DNA of 64,000 nucleotides from Henriciella sp. (GTDB lineage Bacteria; Pseudomonadota; Alphaproteobacteria; Caulobacterales; Hyphomonadaceae). The stretch spans positions 1 to 64,000 of the forward strand of contig JABSQB010000012.1 in NCBI GenBank assembly GCA_013214545.1, written 5' to 3'. Position 1 is the stretch's first letter. Each line of letters starts with the position of its first letter. Positions 63,978 through 64,000 of the stretch are shown piece after piece. The translations under genes and the position numbers were made by a program. The notes below the pieces were generated by a model. That model was not told the DNA's origin. It searched no databases and saw nothing but the letters and a program-made list of their open reading frames with translations.

Positions 63978-64000
63978 GGCGCGACCATAAGGCGGAAGAC

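Overview
The window is a 64-kb stretch of a GC-rich (about 58-60%) alphaproteobacterial chromosome. It is densely packed, with many 1-4 nt stop/start overlaps. The PhyR/NepR/HWE-kinase general stress module, PhaB/PhaR, CtrA-type TTAA-N7-TTAA boxes, CcmABCD, DUF2164, DUF6065 and the many lipoproteins point to a marine Hyphomonadaceae/Maricaulales-like bacterium. That family assignment is inference from gene content. I see no rRNA, tRNA, CRISPR array, insertion sequence or prophage.

Layout. 0-3 kb: a TPP riboswitch on the minus strand heads a three-gene overlapping operon, DUF1801 protein - four-helix membrane protein - thiC. 3-14 kb: envelope and hypothetical genes, including a minus-strand run MBL-fold hydrolase - HEAT-like - DUF2164 - ArsC-like - methyltransferase, a phosphodiester-glycosidase lipoprotein, a phospholipase C-like/DUF4332 fusion with a CtrA box upstream, an AAA ATPase and tesB. 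14-17.5 kb: acyl-CoA synthetase - lipoprotein - thiD. 17.5-29 kb: PhzF, a DMT exporter, a flavin oxidoreductase, murI, a PstS-like lipoprotein, a prolyl-tRNA editing protein, DUF6065, DUF4349, then phyR/nepR/sensor kinase. A PilZ gene follows behind a sigma-54-type promoter. 29-35 kb: ftsH-bolA, a TAXI binding protein, a catalytically odd SDR, a peroxiredoxin and SixA. 35-38.3 kb: an anomalous region with a truncated photolyase, an AT-rich stretch, a glycosyltransferase whose 5' end lies in another frame, and a small membrane protein that seems to start at ATT. 38-48.6 kb: two acyl-CoA dehydrogenases, a glutamate synthase-like protein, a VUT transporter, folA, an SMP-30 protein, a nuclease-like lipoprotein, divergent phaB/phaR and DUF1223. 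48.6-57 kb: acnA, ccmABCD, a MarR protein with a polylysine tail, a Nudix hydrolase, IspZ/YciB, a DMT transporter and an Nfu protein. 57-64 kb: a DUF2333-like protein, then an operon of four lipoproteins (S8 protease, a propeptide-like protein, an unknown, an M23 LytM protein), then an HSL-type hydrolase.

Most interesting: (1) the TPP riboswitch separated from thiC by two unknown genes, with the first gene's Shine-Dalgarno inside the riboswitch P1 stem; (2) the four-lipoprotein protease/peptidoglycan operon, whose second protein resembles a free-standing subtilase propeptide; (3) a sigma-54 promoter in front of a c-di-GMP receptor; (4) the ATT-start small protein and disrupted genes at 35-38 kb; (5) several well-formed dyads and repeats at promoters.
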